Source: CAVTWH01 sp963794685 (GTDB lineage Bacteria > Actinomycetota > Actinomycetes > Mycobacteriales > Micromonosporaceae). Taken from it: a stretch of 64,000 nt of DNA. The notes beneath the pieces were generated by a model. It was not told where the DNA came from and searched no databases. It saw only the letters and a program-made list of their open reading frames with translations. Positions 33,465-41,549 of the stretch are shown here, piece by piece (position 1 is the stretch's first letter; each line of letters begins with the position of its first letter). The translations under genes were made by a program, and so were the position numbers. The stretch spans positions 186,001 to 250,000 of the forward strand of contig CAWCFK010000012.1 in the NCBI GenBank assembly GCA_963794685.1, given 5' to 3'.

Positions 33465-35030
33465 GTGACCGAGCAGCACCCGACGGAAGAGCAACCCGTG
33501 GGGCAGGAGTCGGTCTCCGCCGACTGGGAGCAGCTCAGCAAGCGGATCCAGGGTGGTGGCGCGGAGCGCTACCACGCCGCCAACGCCGCCCGTGGCAAGC
33601 TGTTCGCCCGCGAGCGCATCGCCCGGCTGGTCGACCCGGAGTCCTTCGTGGAGGACGGCCGCTACGCCAACGTGCTCGCCGACGGGCTGCCCGCCGACGG
33701 GGTGATCACCGGGCAGGCCCGCATCGACGGCCGGCCGGTGTGCCTGATGGCCAACGACTCCACCGTCAAGGCCGGCTCCTGGGGCGCGCGTACCGTCGAG
33801 AAGCTCATCCGCGTCATCGAACGCGCGTACACCCAGGGCGTACCCATGGTGTATCTGGTCGACTCGGCCGGCGCGCGGATCACCGACCAGGTCGACCTGT
33901 TCCCCGGCCGGCGCGGGGCCGGCCACATCTTCTACAACCAGGTCCGCGCGTCCGGCTCGATCCCGCAGGTCTGCGCCCTGTTCGGCCCGTCCGCCGCGGG
34001 GGGCGCCTACATTCCGGCGTTCTGCGACGTGGTCGCCATGGTCGACGGCAACGCCAGCATGTACCTCGGCTCGGACCGGATGGTCGAGATGGTCACCGGC
34101 GAGAAGACCACTCTGGAGGCGATGGGCGGGGCGCGGGTACACACCCGGGAGTCCGGCGTCGGGCACTTCCTCTGCGCCGACGAGGACGAGGCGCTGGCCA
34201 CCGTCCGCCGGTACCTGTCCTACCTGCCCGCCAGCTACCGGGAGCAGCCGCCCACGGTGACCGCCCGGCCCGCGCCCGACGGCGACCCCGGCGCGCTCAT
34301 CCCGGCCGGCGAGCGGCGCGGCTTCGACATCCGCAAGCTGGTCCGGGGCCTGCTCGACGGCGGCGAGTTCTTCGAGATCCAGGCGCTCTGGGCGCGCGAG
34401 CTCAGCGTCGGCTTCGGCCACCTCGACGGGCAGGTTGTCGGGGTGGTGGCGAACAACTCGCTGCACAAGGGCGGAGTGCTGTTCGTCGACTCGGCGGACA
34501 AGGCGACCCGGTTCGTCCAGACCTGCGACGCCTTCAACGTGCCGCTGCTGTTCCTCGCCGACGTTCCCGGCTTCATGGTCGGCAGCGCCGTGGAGAAACA
34601 GGGCATCATCCGGCACGGCGCGAAGATGATCAGCGCGATCAGCGAGGCGACCGTACCCAAGATCTGTGTGGTGGTGCGCAAGGCCTACGGCGCGGGCCTG
34701 TACGCGATGGCCGGCCCCGGCTTCGCCCCGGACGCCACCATCGCGCTGCCCACCGCGAAGATCGCCGTGATGGGCGCGGAGGCCGCGGTCAATGCGGTGT
34801 ACGCCAACAAGATCGCGGCACTCCCCGCCGAGCAGCGCGACGAGTTCGTGGCCGCCCGCCGGGCCGAGTACGAACTCGACATCGACCTGGTCCGGCTCGC
34901 CAGCGAACTGGTGGTGGACGCGGTCGTCCCCGCCGACCGGCTGCGCGCCGAACTGATCGCCCGCTACGCCGCAGCCCGCGGCCGGGACCGGCACTTCTCC
35001 CACCGCCGGCACGGCATCACCCCGGTATGA
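33465..35030 (+). CDS. Acyl-CoA carboxylase, carboxyltransferase subunit
   Basis: 521 residues from a GTG preceded by GGAGG. Both crotonase-fold halves are present: LFARERIARLVDPESFVEDG, the acyl-CoA loop CALFGPSAAGGAYIPAFCDV and the C-terminal KICVVVRKAYGAGLYAMAGP. Closest in layout to the beta subunits of methylcrotonyl- and propionyl-CoA carboxylases. The family forms a hexamer that transfers CO2 from carboxybiotin to the acyl-CoA. It opens the second unit of the regulon behind a TetR-type operator and is followed by an acyl-CoA dehydrogenase gene. Its stop lies in a four-copy short repeat. Confidence 0.95.
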   Translation: MTEQHPTEEQPVGQESVSADWEQLSKRIQGGGAERYHAANAARGKLFARERIARLVDPESFVEDGRYANVLADGLPADGVITGQARIDGRPVCLMANDSTVKAGSWGARTVEKLIRVIERAYTQGVPMVYLVDSAGARITDQVDLFPGRRGAGHIFYNQVRASGSIPQVCALFGPSAAGGAYIPAFCDVVAMVDGNASMYLGSDRMVEMVTGEKTTLEAMGGARVHTRESGVGHFLCADEDEALATVRRYLSYLPASYREQPPTVTARPAPDGDPGALIPAGERRGFDIRKLVRGLLDGGEFFEIQALWARELSVGFGHLDGQVVGVVANNSLHKGGVLFVDSADKATRFVQTCDAFNVPLLFLADVPGFMVGSAVEKQGIIRHGAKMISAISEATVPKICVVVRKAYGAGLYAMAGPGFAPDATIALPTAKIAVMGAEAAVNAVYANKIAALPAEQRDEFVAARRAEYELDIDLVRLASELVVDAVVPADRLRAELIARYAAARGRDRHFSHRRHGITPV

Positions 35031-35090
35031 CCGGCCACCCGGCATGACCGCCCACCCCGGTACGACCGGCCACCCCGGCAGCACCGGCCA
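35021..35090 (+). repeat. Four 17-18 bp tandem units spanning the carboxyltransferase stop
   Basis: Units such as CCCGGTATGACCGGCCA and CCCGGCATGACCGCCCA run from 35021 to 35090. The first includes the TGA stop codon (35028-35030); the rest are intergenic. Confidence 0.85.
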
Positions 35091-35138
35091 GCCCCGCCCG
35101 CAACCGGGCGCAGCCACTGTGGATCAGAGAGGCGAGAC

Positions 35139-36293
35139 GTGGACTTCCAGCTGACCGAGGAGCAGACCGCGCTGTGCGCGGCGGTCCGCGACTTCGCCCG
35201 CGAACAGGTGGCTCCGGTCATCGCCGACCACTACGAGCAGCACACCTTCCCGTACGACCTGGTCCGGCAGATGGGCAAGATGGGGCTCTTCGGGCTGCCG
35301 TTCCCGACCTCGTACGGCGGGATGGGCGGCGACTACTTCGCGCTCTGCCTGGCACTGGAGGAGTTGGCCCGGGTCGACTCGTCGGTGGCGATCACCCTGG
35401 AGGCCGGGGTGTCCCTCGGCGCCATGCCGATCTACCGGTTCGGCTCCGACTCCCAGCGCGCCCGCTGGCTGCCGGCGCTGGTCCGCGGCGAGGCGCTGGC
35501 CGGCTTCGGACTCACCGAACCGGACGCCGGCTCCGACGCCGGTGGCACGAGAACCCGCGCGGTGCTTGACGACCGCACCGACGAGTGGGTCATCAACGGC
35601 ACCAAGGCGTTCATCACCAACTCGGGTACCGAGATCACCACCCTGGTCACCGTCACCGCCCGGACCGGCGACCTGCCCGACGGCGGTCCGGAGCTGTCCA
35701 CCATCATCGTGCCGACCGGTACCCCCGGCTTCACCGTCGCGCCCGGCTACTCCAAGGTCGGCTGGTGCGCCTCGGACACCCACGAACTGCACTTCGACGA
35801 CGTCCGGGTACCCGCCGCCAATCTGCTCGGCGCGCGTGGTCGCGGCTTCGCCCAGTTCCTGCAGATCCTCGACGAGGGCCGGATCGCCATCGCCGCCCTC
35901 GCCACCGGCCTGGCCCAGGGCTGCGTGGACGAGTCACTGAGCTACGCCCACTCCCGGCACGCCTTCGGCCACCCGATCGGCGACTTCCAGGCGATCGCCT
36001 TCACGGTGGCCGACATGCAGTCCAGGGCACACACCTCCCGGCTGGCGTACTACGACGCGGCCGCCCGGATGCTCGCCGGATCGGACTTCAAGCGCGCCGC
36101 CGCGATCGCGAAGCTGCACGCCAGCACGGCGGCAGTGGACAACGCCCGGGAGGCAACCCAGATCCACGGCGGGTACGGGTTCATGAACGAGACGCCCGTG
36201 GCGCGGTTCTGGCGGGACTCCAAGATCCTGGAGATCGGCGAGGGCACCTCGGAGATCCAGCGCCTGGTGATCGCCCGCGACCTGGGCCTCTGA
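35139..36293 (+). CDS. Acyl-CoA dehydrogenase
   Basis: 384 residues from GTG. FAD-dependent fold with ACAD signature 1 GFGLTEPDAGSDAGGTRTRA and signature 2 region ATQIHGGYGFMNETPVARFW. The catalytic glutamate position is in EIGEGTSEIQRLVIARDLGL. In this operon it is the natural candidate for isovaleryl-CoA dehydrogenase or a related short branched-chain enzyme, feeding the carboxylase. Sequence alone does not separate isovaleryl from other short-chain specificities. Last gene of the second TetR-controlled unit. Confidence 0.94.
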   Translation: MDFQLTEEQTALCAAVRDFAREQVAPVIADHYEQHTFPYDLVRQMGKMGLFGLPFPTSYGGMGGDYFALCLALEELARVDSSVAITLEAGVSLGAMPIYRFGSDSQRARWLPALVRGEALAGFGLTEPDAGSDAGGTRTRAVLDDRTDEWVINGTKAFITNSGTEITTLVTVTARTGDLPDGGPELSTIIVPTGTPGFTVAPGYSKVGWCASDTHELHFDDVRVPAANLLGARGRGFAQFLQILDEGRIAIAALATGLAQGCVDESLSYAHSRHAFGHPIGDFQAIAFTVADMQSRAHTSRLAYYDAAARMLAGSDFKRAAAIAKLHASTAAVDNAREATQIHGGYGFMNETPVARFWRDSKILEIGEGTSEIQRLVIARDLGL

Positions 36294-36433
36294 CCGCCCG
36301 GAAATCCGCCGGCTGATCGAGGTCCATCGACGAGTTTCGGCGTCGTGTTGTGCGGTAGGTGCGGATTCTCACTGGTCGGGTGGGTGACGGGCCCCTGTCG
36401 CGGGGGGCCGCTGACGCTCTACCCTTCCTGACC

Positions 36434-38893
36434 GTGCCGTCCCCCTCACCCACCGACACTCCGACCGCGCCCGTTGCCAAGGACACCTTCGGCGATCTGT
36501 TGCGCGCTCACCGGCTGCGCCGCGGGCTGACCCAGCAGGAGTGCGGCCAGGCGGCCGGTTTGGGCGTGCGTACCCTGCGCGATCTGGAGAACGGTCGGGC
36601 CCGTCCGCGCCGCTCGACCGCCGACCTGCTCGCCGACGCACTGGCGTTGAGTGGGAGTGCCCGCACCGAGTTCCTGGTGGCGGCCCGCCGCCCGGCGAGC
36701 GAGGGGCAGCCACAATGGACCGTGCACCTGCCGCCGCCGCCCGAGCTGATCGGACGCGACGCCGAGCTGGCCGAACTGGACGCCATCCTGCGGCAGGCCG
36801 CGCTGGTCACCCTGGTCGGCGTGGCCGGGGTCGGCAAGACCAGCCTGGCCTGGAACCTGGCGCACCGGGTCGCCGCCCGACATCCCGGCGGGGTGGCCGG
36901 CGTGCAGGCCACCGAGTCGGCCACGGTGCCCGAGTTGTTGGCCGTAGTGGCCAGCGTCTTCGAGGTCGCCCGCGCCAGCGAGCTGCCGGCCCGGCTGACC
37001 GGCGGCCCGGCGCTGCTGCTGGTGGACGCGGCCGAGCGCAATTTCGGGCCGGTGGTGGAGGCGCTGACCTGGCTGCGTACCCACACCAGCGGGCTGCGGA
37101 TGGTGGTCACCTGCCGGCGACCTACCGGAATCGAGGGGGAGCTGGCCTGGTCGGTGCGCCCGCTGGAGACGCCACCGGAGGGCCGCGAGACGCTCGCCGA
37201 GATTTCCGGGTACCCGGCGGTGGAGCTTTTCCGCGCCCGACTGCGTGCGGTCGGGCATCCGGAGGTCGCCCCGGAGCAGGCCGCCGACCTGGCCGAGTTG
37301 GTACGCCGGCTGGACGGCCTGCCGCTGGCGCTGGAGTTGGCCGCCGCCCGGGGCCGGCTGCTGCGGCTCGGCGAGATCCTGGACCGCTACCGGGACCGGC
37401 TGCTGGATCTCGGCGACGCCCCGGCGACTCTGCGGGACGCGGTCGCCTCCTCGTACGACCTGCTCACTCCGGTGCAACAGGCCGCCCTGCGGACGCTGGC
37501 ACTGTTCCACCACCGCTGGTCGGTGACCCTCGCCGAGGACCTGTTCGGCGCCGACGCCGATACCCGATCCGGCACCGGATCTGGCGCCGACACCAGTACT
37601 GGAGCTGCGGTCGGTCCGGGCGGTGGGTCGGCGACCGACGTGGTGGGGTTGTTGGAGGCGCTGGCCGGGCTCGGGCTGGTCGCCGTGCGGGGCACCGGCG
37701 AGGTCCGGTTCCGGCTGCTGGACGTGGTCCGCGACTTTGCTCTGGAGCGCAGTGCCGCCCGTGGTGAGCTGGCCGCCGCCCGGGTACGCCACGCCCGGGT
37801 CTTCGCCGGCTACGCCACCCGGATCGCCCCGTACCTGGTGGGTGCGGCGCTGACCGAGGCGGTGGCCCAACTCGACGAGCTGGCCGGTGATCTGGTCGCC
37901 GCGCTCAACGTGGCCGCTGCCGACGAGCCGCCGACCGCGCTGCGACTGGCCGGCGCGCTGCCGCGCTGGTGGCGCTTCCGGGGTCAGGACAAGGATGGCC
38001 GAGCCTGGCTGGAGCGGCTGCTGGCGGATCCGGCGAACGCCACCGCGCCGCCCCGCTCGTGGGCCTGGGCCTGGTACGGCATCTCGATGCTGGCCACCGA
38101 GCACGGTGAAGGCGAGGCGACGGTACCCGGGGTCCGCTCGGCCCTGGAGATCTTCGCCGAGCTGGGCGACATCGGCGGCCAGTTGGCCACGCACACTCAA
38201 CTCTGTGCCCTGCACCAGGCCTACGGCCGGTACGCGCAGGCCCGCTCACACGCGGAGAGCACGCTGGCACTGGCCACCCGGCACGGGCGCTCGCGCGAGG
38301 TGGTGGTCGCCCAGACCAACCTGACCTGGCATGACATCCGGGTCGGCGACCTGCCGGCAGCCCGCCGTCGACTTGCCGTGGCCCGCCGGCTGGCCAGCGA
38401 GACCGGAGAGGACCGGCTGGCGGCACTGGCGTTGGCGAACCTGGCGGAGGTGGCCCGGCTGGACGGCCGGTACGCCGAGGCGGTGCAGTTGGGCCGGCAG
38501 GCGGTCGGGGCGCTGGAACTGCTCGGCGACCCCCGGCACAAGCGGCGGGTACTCGGCATCGTGGCACTCGCCCAGGCGCAGGCCGGCCAGGCGGAGGCGG
38601 CCCGGGCGACACTCGGCCGGCTGACCGCGGACGGGACGACAGCGCTGGTGGAGGCGTACCTGGCGGTGGCCGCCAACGATCCGGCCGGGGCGGCCGAGTG
38701 GTTCGCCAGCGCCGAGCAGGAGTTGACCGGCCAGGCCGATGTCCGGGATGTGGTGGAGACGCTGGTCGGCTTCGCCGCGGCGGTCCCGTCGCCGACCCGC
38801 CGCGCGCAGGCCATGGCCCGGCTGGACGAACTGTGCTCCCGCAGCGCGGTGACCCTGCTCCCCCGGGAACGGGCGGCGCTCGGCCGGCCGTGA
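36434..38893 (+). CDS. XRE-NB-ARC-TPR regulator (STAND type)
   Basis: 819 residues from the GTG at 36434; a GTG at 36359 would add 25. An N-terminal Cro/C1 helix-turn-helix (FGDLLRAHRLRRGLTQQECG, LGVRTLRDLENGRARPRRS) is followed by NB-ARC: Walker A LVGVAGVGKTSLAWNLA, intact lysine, Walker B ALLLVDAAERN, the GLPLALELAAAR motif and an arm ending at a winged helix. The rest is TPR-like helical repeat (QAYGRYAQARSHAESTLALA, GRYAEAVQLGRQAVGALELL). The plan resembles AfsR/SARP-type and MalT-like regulators in which ATP binding controls DNA binding. No target is evident nearby. Confidence 0.88.
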   Translation: MPSPSPTDTPTAPVAKDTFGDLLRAHRLRRGLTQQECGQAAGLGVRTLRDLENGRARPRRSTADLLADALALSGSARTEFLVAARRPASEGQPQWTVHLPPPPELIGRDAELAELDAILRQAALVTLVGVAGVGKTSLAWNLAHRVAARHPGGVAGVQATESATVPELLAVVASVFEVARASELPARLTGGPALLLVDAAERNFGPVVEALTWLRTHTSGLRMVVTCRRPTGIEGELAWSVRPLETPPEGRETLAEISGYPAVELFRARLRAVGHPEVAPEQAADLAELVRRLDGLPLALELAAARGRLLRLGEILDRYRDRLLDLGDAPATLRDAVASSYDLLTPVQQAALRTLALFHHRWSVTLAEDLFGADADTRSGTGSGADTSTGAAVGPGGGSATDVVGLLEALAGLGLVAVRGTGEVRFRLLDVVRDFALERSAARGELAAARVRHARVFAGYATRIAPYLVGAALTEAVAQLDELAGDLVAALNVAAADEPPTALRLAGALPRWWRFRGQDKDGRAWLERLLADPANATAPPRSWAWAWYGISMLATEHGEGEATVPGVRSALEIFAELGDIGGQLATHTQLCALHQAYGRYAQARSHAESTLALATRHGRSREVVVAQTNLTWHDIRVGDLPAARRRLAVARRLASETGEDRLAALALANLAEVARLDGRYAEAVQLGRQAVGALELLGDPRHKRRVLGIVALAQAQAGQAEAARATLGRLTADGTTALVEAYLAVAANDPAGAAEWFASAEQELTGQADVRDVVETLVGFAAAVPSPTRRAQAMARLDELCSRSAVTLLPRERAALGRP

Positions 38894-39153
38894 TCCCGGC
38901 GCGACTGCTGTCGGGCTGGGTGCTGTCGGGCTGGCAGCTGTCGGGGCTGGCTGCTGTCGTGGCTGGATATGGCTTGGCCCGGCCGTGGCGGCGAATCCGC
39001 CGCCACGACCGGGCCACTCCGTCCCCCGGGGCGCGCGGAACCCCCAGTTCTCCCCACCGCTCCGCGCGCCACGACCCCCTGGTAGTTGATCCTCCAGGAC
39101 CTCCCGTGGCTCCGAGACTAGTGCGGCCTGTCGAGCTGTTTCGTCTCCTTTAG
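38890..39153 (+). CDS. Possible small protein overlapping the NB-ARC stop (doubtful)
   Basis: A GTG overlaps the upstream stop (GTGA) and opens 87 codons beginning IPARLLSGWVLSGWQLSGLA, with one hydrophobic stretch and a Pro/Arg-rich tail. The first part is encoded by a short tandem repeat (GCTGTCGGGCTGG-like, 38905-38967). The overlap favours translation; the composition argues for chance. The rest of the gap to 39199 holds only dyads. Confidence 0.3.
   Translation: MIPARLLSGWVLSGWQLSGLAAVVAGYGLARPWRRIRRHDRATPSPGARGTPSSPHRSARHDPLVVDPPGPPVAPRLVRPVELFRLL
39030..39070. terminator. Hairpin with C-rich loop
   Basis: GGCGCGCGGA (39030-39039) pairs perfectly with TCCGCGCGCC (39061-39070) across a 21-base loop that is unusually C-rich. 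It lies between the convergent NB-ARC and oxidoreductase genes, so terminator function is likely. Confidence 0.5.
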
Positions 39154-39199
39154 TCGATTTATCCGTCCAGCCATCCGAGTTCTGCCGGTCAACTGCCGG

Positions 39200-40036
39200 T
39201 CAGTCGACCCGGGGCGGACCAGCGGTCAGCCGTTCCTGCGCGTAGTCCCGGACGGCCTGCCTGGCCACCGACCAGTCGGCCTCCATCCACCAGGTCGCGC
39301 CGGCCCGCTGCCACGGCGCCACCTGTGCCGCGGCGGCCTGGGGGTCGGTCGGCGTGTGCCCCTCGCAGACCACGTCGTACCCGTCGAGGGGCAGGCCCTC
39401 GACGGTGCGGTAGTCACGAACCCATTGCGCCGCGGCGGTGATCTGCTCGGGGGTGCAACGCTGGTCCGGGCCGCCGCCGATCAGGTTGGGCAGCCAGCCG
39501 TCCCAGCTCGCGGCGCGCCGCATGGACCGGGGAGACGGCCATGCGCCGACCACCCAGATCGGGATGCGCGGCTGCTGGACGGGCGGCGGCGGCGGCATGA
39601 AGTCCGAGGGCGTCACCTGGAAGTGCCGGCCGGCGTACTCGAAGGGCTGGCCGGCCCACAGGCCGGTGAGCACGTCGAGTCCCTCGTCGAGCAGTTCGGC
39701 CCGGGTGCGCCGGCCGGGGTCGCGTTCGAAGGCCAGCCAGCCGGCGTGCGCCGCGCCGAGACCGACGGAGAGGATCAGCCGGCCGCCGCTGAGGTTGTCG
39801 ACGGCGGCGGTCTGGCCGGCCAGATCCCACGGACGGCGGCGGGGTAGCGGGGTGAGCATGGTGCCCAGCCGGATGGTGCTGGTGTTCATCGCGGCCGCGG
39901 CCAGCATCACCCAGGCGTCGACACCCCAGACGGACTCCCAGACGAAGAAGCCGTCCCAACCGTGCTGTTCAGCGAGGGCCGCGAGGTCGGCCGCGTCACG
40001 CGCGTCCCCCCATGGCAGGACGAATCCGTACTTCAT
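39200..40036 (-). CDS. LLM class F420-dependent oxidoreductase
   Basis: 278 residues. Luciferase-like monooxygenase barrel: MKYGFVLPWGDARDAADLAA, the family stretch AAMNTSTIRLGTMLTPLPRR, NLSGGRLILSVGLGAAHAGW, and the C-terminal WDGWLPNLIGGG. Actinobacterial members of this group use F420 rather than FMN, but no direct cofactor motif allows certainty. It is followed upstream by the MarR gene, also on the minus strand; the 58-base gap is filled by a tandem repeat. Confidence 0.9.
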   Translation of the reverse strand: MKYGFVLPWGDARDAADLAALAEQHGWDGFFVWESVWGVDAWVMLAAAAMNTSTIRLGTMLTPLPRRRPWDLAGQTAAVDNLSGGRLILSVGLGAAHAGWLAFERDPGRRTRAELLDEGLDVLTGLWAGQPFEYAGRHFQVTPSDFMPPPPPVQQPRIPIWVVGAWPSPRSMRRAASWDGWLPNLIGGGPDQRCTPEQITAAAQWVRDYRTVEGLPLDGYDVVCEGHTPTDPQAAAAQVAPWQRAGATWWMEADWSVARQAVRDYAQERLTAGPPRVD

Positions 40037-40052
40037 GCCACTGAGGTTAGGG

Positions 40053-40097
40053 GGTTGAGCGGTTACGCGGTTGAGCGGTTAGGGGGTTGAGTGGTTA
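40053..40097. repeat. Three 16-bp units at the MarR gene 3' end
   Basis: GGTTGAGCGGTTA at 40053-40065 and 40069-40081, and GGTTGAGTGGTTA at 40085-40097. The last copy contains the TAA stop of the minus-strand MarR gene (40095-40097). Confidence 0.85.
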
Positions 40098-40583
40098 GGA
40101 GATGGCGCTGACAGCCTGTTCCGCTCCGGCGGTGGCACAGGGGCGGACCGCGTCCCGGATCACCCGCATCGCGCTCAGCAGCGCGTCGAGCTGAGCCGGG
40201 GTGAGCAGGCCGGTGAACCACTGGTCGATGATCTCGACGTGCTCCGGGAGCACCCGCTCCAGCTTGGCCCGGCCGCTGTCCGAGATCACCGCGTACGAGC
40301 TGCGGCGGTCGGTGGCGCAGGCCTCCCGGCGGACCAGGCCGTCACGTTCGAGGCGGTCAACCACCCGGGTGACGCCGCTGGTGGTGAGGCTGGTCTGGGC
40401 GGACAGGTCGGTCATCCGTAGCCGGCCGGCGGGAGAGCGCAGCAGCCGGATCAGCACCTCGAATTCCACCGGATCGAGGTCATGCTGGGCGAAGTGTGCG
40501 GCAAAGTGGGCGGCGAGGCCCGTGTAGGCCTCGGAAAAGAGCCCGACCGCGGTGATGCGGGGGTCGTCAGCGAGGTGTGTCAC
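40095..40583 (-). CDS. MarR family transcriptional regulator
   Basis: 162 residues from the GTG at 40583. Winged helix: FEVLIRLLRSPAGRLRMTDL, SLTTSGVTRVVDRLERDGLV, and the wing REACATDRRSSYAVISDSGR; terminal helices form the dimer (LPEHVEIIDQWFTGLLTPAQ). It is divergent from the YceI gene; the 90-base gap carries dyads suited to MarR binding. It probably represses itself and YceI in response to a small-molecule or redox signal. No cysteine sits at an OhrR-like sensor position. Confidence 0.93.
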   Translation of the reverse strand: MTHLADDPRITAVGLFSEAYTGLAAHFAAHFAQHDLDPVEFEVLIRLLRSPAGRLRMTDLSAQTSLTTSGVTRVVDRLERDGLVRREACATDRRSSYAVISDSGRAKLERVLPEHVEIIDQWFTGLLTPAQLDALLSAMRVIRDAVRPCATAGAEQAVSAIS

Positions 40584-40601
40584 GGGTACCACTCTATCAG
40601 A

Positions 40602-40647
40602 TGTTGACGAAGCAACGATTGCTGAGTGTATAGTTGCGATGTCAACA
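40602..40647 (+). promoter_or_regulatory. Promoter and operator between MarR and YceI genes
   Basis: TTGACG (40604-40609) and TATAGT (40629-40634) form a -35/-10 pair with 19-base spacing. AGCAACGATTGCT (40611-40623; arms AGCAA and TTGCT) fills the spacer, and a larger dyad TGTTGAC (40602-40608)/GTCAACA (40641-40647) brackets the promoter. A repressor bound here would block polymerase. Confidence 0.7.
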
Positions 40648-40673
40648 AGTTCACCGGCATCGAGGAGCACATC

Positions 40674-41255
40674 ATGAGCCAGCCGCTCGCCAGTCGTGAC
40701 TACAACGGCGCCACCATTCCGGTCGCCGGCACCTACGAACTTGACCCGGCACACAAGCGCGTCGGCTTCATGGCCCGACACATGATGGTGAGCAAGGTGC
40801 GCGGTGAGTTCGCTGAGGCCACCGCGACCATCACCATCGGCGAGGACCCGTTGCAGTCGTCGGTCACCGCGACCATTCAGGCCGCCAGCTTCGACACCAG
40901 GAGCGAGCAGCGCGACGGCCACGTCAAGGGCGGCGACTTCCTCGACGTGGAGAACCACCCGACCATCACCTACGCCAGCACCGCAGTGAAGGACTTCGAC
41001 GGTACCGAGCTGGTGCTGATCGGCGACCTGACCATCAAGAACGTCACCAAGCAGGTCGAGTTGACTGTTGAGCTGGAGGGCGTGTCCCGCAGCCCGTGGG
41101 GTCAGGACCTGTTCGGCTTCTCCGCGACCACCGAGATCGACCGCGAGGAGTTCGGTATCACCTGGAACGCCGCCCTCGAAGGTGGCGGCGTGCTGGTGAG
41201 CAAGAAGGTCAAGATCGATATCGAGGGTGAAGCGATCTTGCAGGCGCAGGCCTGA
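40674..41255 (+). CDS. YceI family protein
   Basis: 193 residues from the ATG that follows GAGGAG. Lipocalin-like beta barrel with the YceI pattern: GTYELDPAHKRVGFMARHMM, RDGHVKGGDFLDVENHPTIT and LIGDLTIKNVTKQVELTVEL. There is no signal peptide, so it is cytoplasmic, unlike E. coli YceI. The fold binds polyisoprenoids or other amphiphiles in known members. It is paired with a divergent MarR regulator and followed by a strong terminator, so it is a single-gene unit. Confidence 0.94.
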   Translation: MSQPLASRDYNGATIPVAGTYELDPAHKRVGFMARHMMVSKVRGEFAEATATITIGEDPLQSSVTATIQAASFDTRSEQRDGHVKGGDFLDVENHPTITYASTAVKDFDGTELVLIGDLTIKNVTKQVELTVELEGVSRSPWGQDLFGFSATTEIDREEFGITWNAALEGGGVLVSKKVKIDIEGEAILQAQA

Positions 41256-41299
41256 TCCCGGCGCACCACCGGTCGGGCGTCCAACGTCCTGTTGCGCCG

Positions 41300-41332
41300 G
41301 AAGGCCCCGTCCATCCCCCGGACGGGGCCTTC
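41300..41332 (+). terminator. Terminator after the YceI gene
   Basis: GAAGGCCCCGTCC (41300-41312) pairs perfectly with GGACGGGGCCTTC (41320-41332) across a 7-base loop, 45 bases after the stop. Confidence 0.88.
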
Positions 41333-41549
41333 GGTGTAGCTCGTGGTGATCCGCTCGGGGAACGGCGATCTGCCTGGTCCCTGCCCCGCCGGGGGTTGTG
41401 GACGAATGGCCGCGGCGCGCCGGCCAACTGCCGGTAGCCGACAGCGCACAGAAAACGTACGGTGTCTTACACGCTCCGCTGGGTATCGACTGCGTCGAGT
41501 GAAATCGCTGCGATGATCTGTGGAGTACAGCCGTTGTGGGAGGGCCAGC

